Shown piece after piece: positions 6,405-7,564 of a stretch of 7,564 nt of DNA. This stretch comes from Oscillospiraceae bacterium. Lineage in GTDB: Bacteria > Bacillota > Clostridia > UMGS1883. Both the position numbers and the translations under genes were made by a program. The notes under the pieces were generated by a model. It was not told the DNA's origin. It made no database searches and saw only the letters and a program-made list of their open reading frames with translations. Within the stretch, counting starts at the first letter, position 1, and each line of letters opens with the position of its first letter. The DNA lies in the NCBI GenBank assembly GCA_022508735.1, contig JAFLUQ010000066.1, forward strand, positions 1 to 7,564, given 5' to 3'.

Positions 6405-6662
6405 TTATTTCTCGCTTGCCGGGCACAATGGTCTTATTTCACCCAATGTGCTCCAGAGCATTACCTTTACAAGGTCTGCGCCGTCATGCTCAAACGCCGT
6501 AGGAGCAACCGTATACTCACCCGGCTGATCATAATATATCTCGAGCCATTCATAATATATCAGCGCACCGTCCTTATATGCCGCAAATATGACCGTGCAA
6601 ATTCCCTCCTCGGGAACAGTGACAACGGCCTTTCCGTCCGAATACTCCACGGCATAGGCTTC
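6405..6662 (-). other. C-terminal 85-residue beta-rich module of the repeat protein
   Basis: The module starts at EAYAVEYSDGKAVVTVPEEG and ends RPLCPASEK plus stop. Alternating hydrophobic strands (TVIFAAYKDGALIYYEWLEI, then EYTVAPTAFE, then LVKVMLW) suggest a small Ig/fibronectin-like sandwich. I recognise its FAAYKDG and VKVMLW elements from the tails of other Clostridia exoproteins but cannot name a curated family. Confidence 0.6.
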
Positions 6663-7564
6663 AGGTGCCGGAAGCGTGGGGATCGTTTCAACATCTGCAT
6701 GACTGTTGTCATTCTTACAGATTCTCTGCCGTTCTCCGGGCTCTGTATATGTTGGCTCTTTTGTTGTCACCCATTCGCCCCAGCTGTGGCCGGTGGCGTT
6801 TAAGGTTTCGGTTACCGTGCCGTATACGGAGTTATATTCCTGTGAACCCTCGTTCTCGCAGGAAGGCTCAACGCGGCTTCCGGCAGTCCAGACGTTGGTA
6901 TCAGTAAGCGCCGGAATGTCCTTGCTGTCCACATGGTCAGGGTCATTATCACACTTTCTCTCGGCCGTGCCGCCTGTAGTCTGTGTGGGCTCAGCGGTGA
7001 TGGTCCAGCCGCCCCAGCTGTGGCCGGTGGCGTTTAAAATCTCGGTTACCGTGCCGTACTCGGAGGTGTACTCCTGTGAACCCTCGTTCTCGCAGGAAGG
7101 GTCAACGCGCTTCCCGGCTGTCCATACGTTGGAATCGTTAAGCGCCGGAATGTCCTTGCTGTCTACATGGTCAGCATCATTAGCGCACTTTCTTTCCGCC
7201 GTGCCGCCTGTGGTCTGCGTAGGCTCAGCGGTGATGGTCCATTCGCCCCAGCTGTGGCCGGTGGCCTCTAATGTCTCTGTTACTGTGCCGTACTCGGAGG
7301 TGTACTCCTGTGAACCCTTGTTCTCGCAGGAAGGCTCAACGCGGTTCCCGGCAGTCCATACGTTGGAATCGCTAAGCGCCGGAATGTCCTTGCTGTCCAC
7401 ATGGTCAGTATCATTATCGCACTTTCTTTCCGCCGTGCCGTCTGTAGTCTGCGTAGGCTCGGCAGTGATAGTCCAGCCGCCCCAGCTGTGGCCGGTGGCG
7501 TTTAAGATCTCGGTTACTGTGCCGTACTCGGAGGTGTACTCCTGTGAACCCTCGTTCTCGCAGG
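6405..7564 (-). CDS. Repeat-rich surface-type protein with C-terminal beta-rich module (N-terminus beyond right edge)
   Basis: The frame is open to the window edge, giving 385 complete residues; the true start, and any signal peptide, lie outside. No start in the window is credible because the frame enters inside a repeat. Residues 1-234 are three full 78-residue repeats and 235-300 a fourth, diverged, shortened copy. Each unit reads CEN-x-GSQEY, then YGTVTE, then ATGHSWGxWTIT, then AERKC-x-ND-x-DH, then DSKDIPAL and VWTAG. Repeats with ATGHSWG and W-T-x-x-x-x-P-T are common in large extracellular proteins of Clostridia, from memory. Residues 301-385 form a compact beta-rich end (KAVVTVPEEG, then TVIFAAYKDG, then LVKVMLWSTL and RPLC); similar VKVFLWDSL...PL endings recur at the C-termini of Clostridia secreted proteins. 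I see no sortase motif at the C-terminus (ending CPASEK). Likely a secreted or cell-surface stalk protein; ligand unknown. Confidence 0.85.
   Translation of the reverse strand, partial: CENEGSQEYTSEYGTVTEILNATGHSWGGWTITAEPTQTTDGTAERKCDNDTDHVDSKDIPALSDSNVWTAGNRVEPSCENKGSQEYTSEYGTVTETLEATGHSWGEWTITAEPTQTTGGTAERKCANDADHVDSKDIPALNDSNVWTAGKRVDPSCENEGSQEYTSEYGTVTEILNATGHSWGGWTITAEPTQTTGGTAERKCDNDPDHVDSKDIPALTDTNVWTAGSRVEPSCENEGSQEYNSVYGTVTETLNATGHSWGEWVTTKEPTYTEPGERQRICKNDNSHADVETIPTLPAPEAYAVEYSDGKAVVTVPEEGICTVIFAAYKDGALIYYEWLEIYYDQPGEYTVAPTAFEHDGADLVKVMLWSTLGEIRPLCPASEK
6861..7562 (-). repeat. Tandem 234-bp repeats (three full copies in window, continuing off the edge)
   Basis: Copies occupy 7562-7329, 7328-7095 and 7094-6861, and a diverged partial copy follows at 6860-6663. 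The landmark CGTTCTCGCAGG recurs at 6851, 7085, 7319 (first base T) and 7553, an exact 234-bp period equal to 78 codons. The full copies are near-identical in DNA sequence, so duplication or homogenisation is recent. Copy number is a minimum because the array crosses the window end and could also have been collapsed during assembly. Confidence 0.95.

Noticed and set aside
6486..6907. Plus-strand open frames opposite the repeat protein
   Set aside because: They are antisense to strongly repeated, frame-preserving coding sequence. The 234-bp period and conserved protein repeats fit only the minus-strand frame.
6663..7564. CRISPR array or other short-spacer repeat structure
   Set aside because: The repeat unit is 234 bp, continuous, in frame and protein-coding, with no unique spacers.

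Overview
The window looks like chromosomal DNA of a Gram-positive Clostridia-class bacterium, probably an Oscillospiraceae/Ruminococcaceae-type gut or rumen anaerobe. The evidence is near-consensus TTGACA/TATAAT promoters, strong AGGAGG-type ribosome sites, hairpin-plus-U-tract terminators, a very large exported multidomain beta-sandwich protein, and an exported-type repeat protein ending in a C-terminal module that I associate with Clostridia. Genus cannot be fixed from this sequence alone. I see no RNA gene, mobile element, CRISPR array or phage gene.

Layout. Positions 1-570 are the 3' end of uvrA (excinuclease subunit A), closed by a terminator at 575-602. A perfect 13-bp palindrome of unknown role follows at 604-633. 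The 633-867 gap carries an A-rich stretch, a strong promoter (717-745) and a roughly 115-nt untranslated leader. It drives a 1439-residue secreted protein (868-5187) built from alternating carbohydrate-binding-like jelly rolls and atrophied bacterial Ig (aBig) domains. That protein has no recognisable enzyme domain and no recognisable wall anchor. A 56-codon gene (5211-5381) begins 23 nt after its stop, with its own excellent ribosome site, and shares its terminator (5416-5452). It encodes a small peptide with no signal sequence and a Trp/Gly/Asp-rich tail.

A second strong promoter (5504-5532), overlapped by inverted repeats, drives a stand-alone AraC-family regulator (5589-6371). It ends in a bidirectional terminator (6370-6397) shared with a convergent minus-strand gene that runs off the right edge (6405-7564). 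That gene encodes tandem 78-residue repeats, near-identical at the DNA level with an exact 234-bp period, followed by an 85-residue C-terminal beta-rich module.

How it fits together. Apart from uvrA this is a cell-surface/accessory locus: a probably highly expressed glycan-binding or adhesin-like secreted protein with a tiny co-transcribed partner, an AraC-type regulator that may respond to a carbohydrate or host signal, and a repeat-rich surface protein prone to copy-number change. A regulatory link from the AraC protein to either surface gene is inference. The most promising undescribed element is the two-gene unit of giant secreted protein plus 56-residue peptide.
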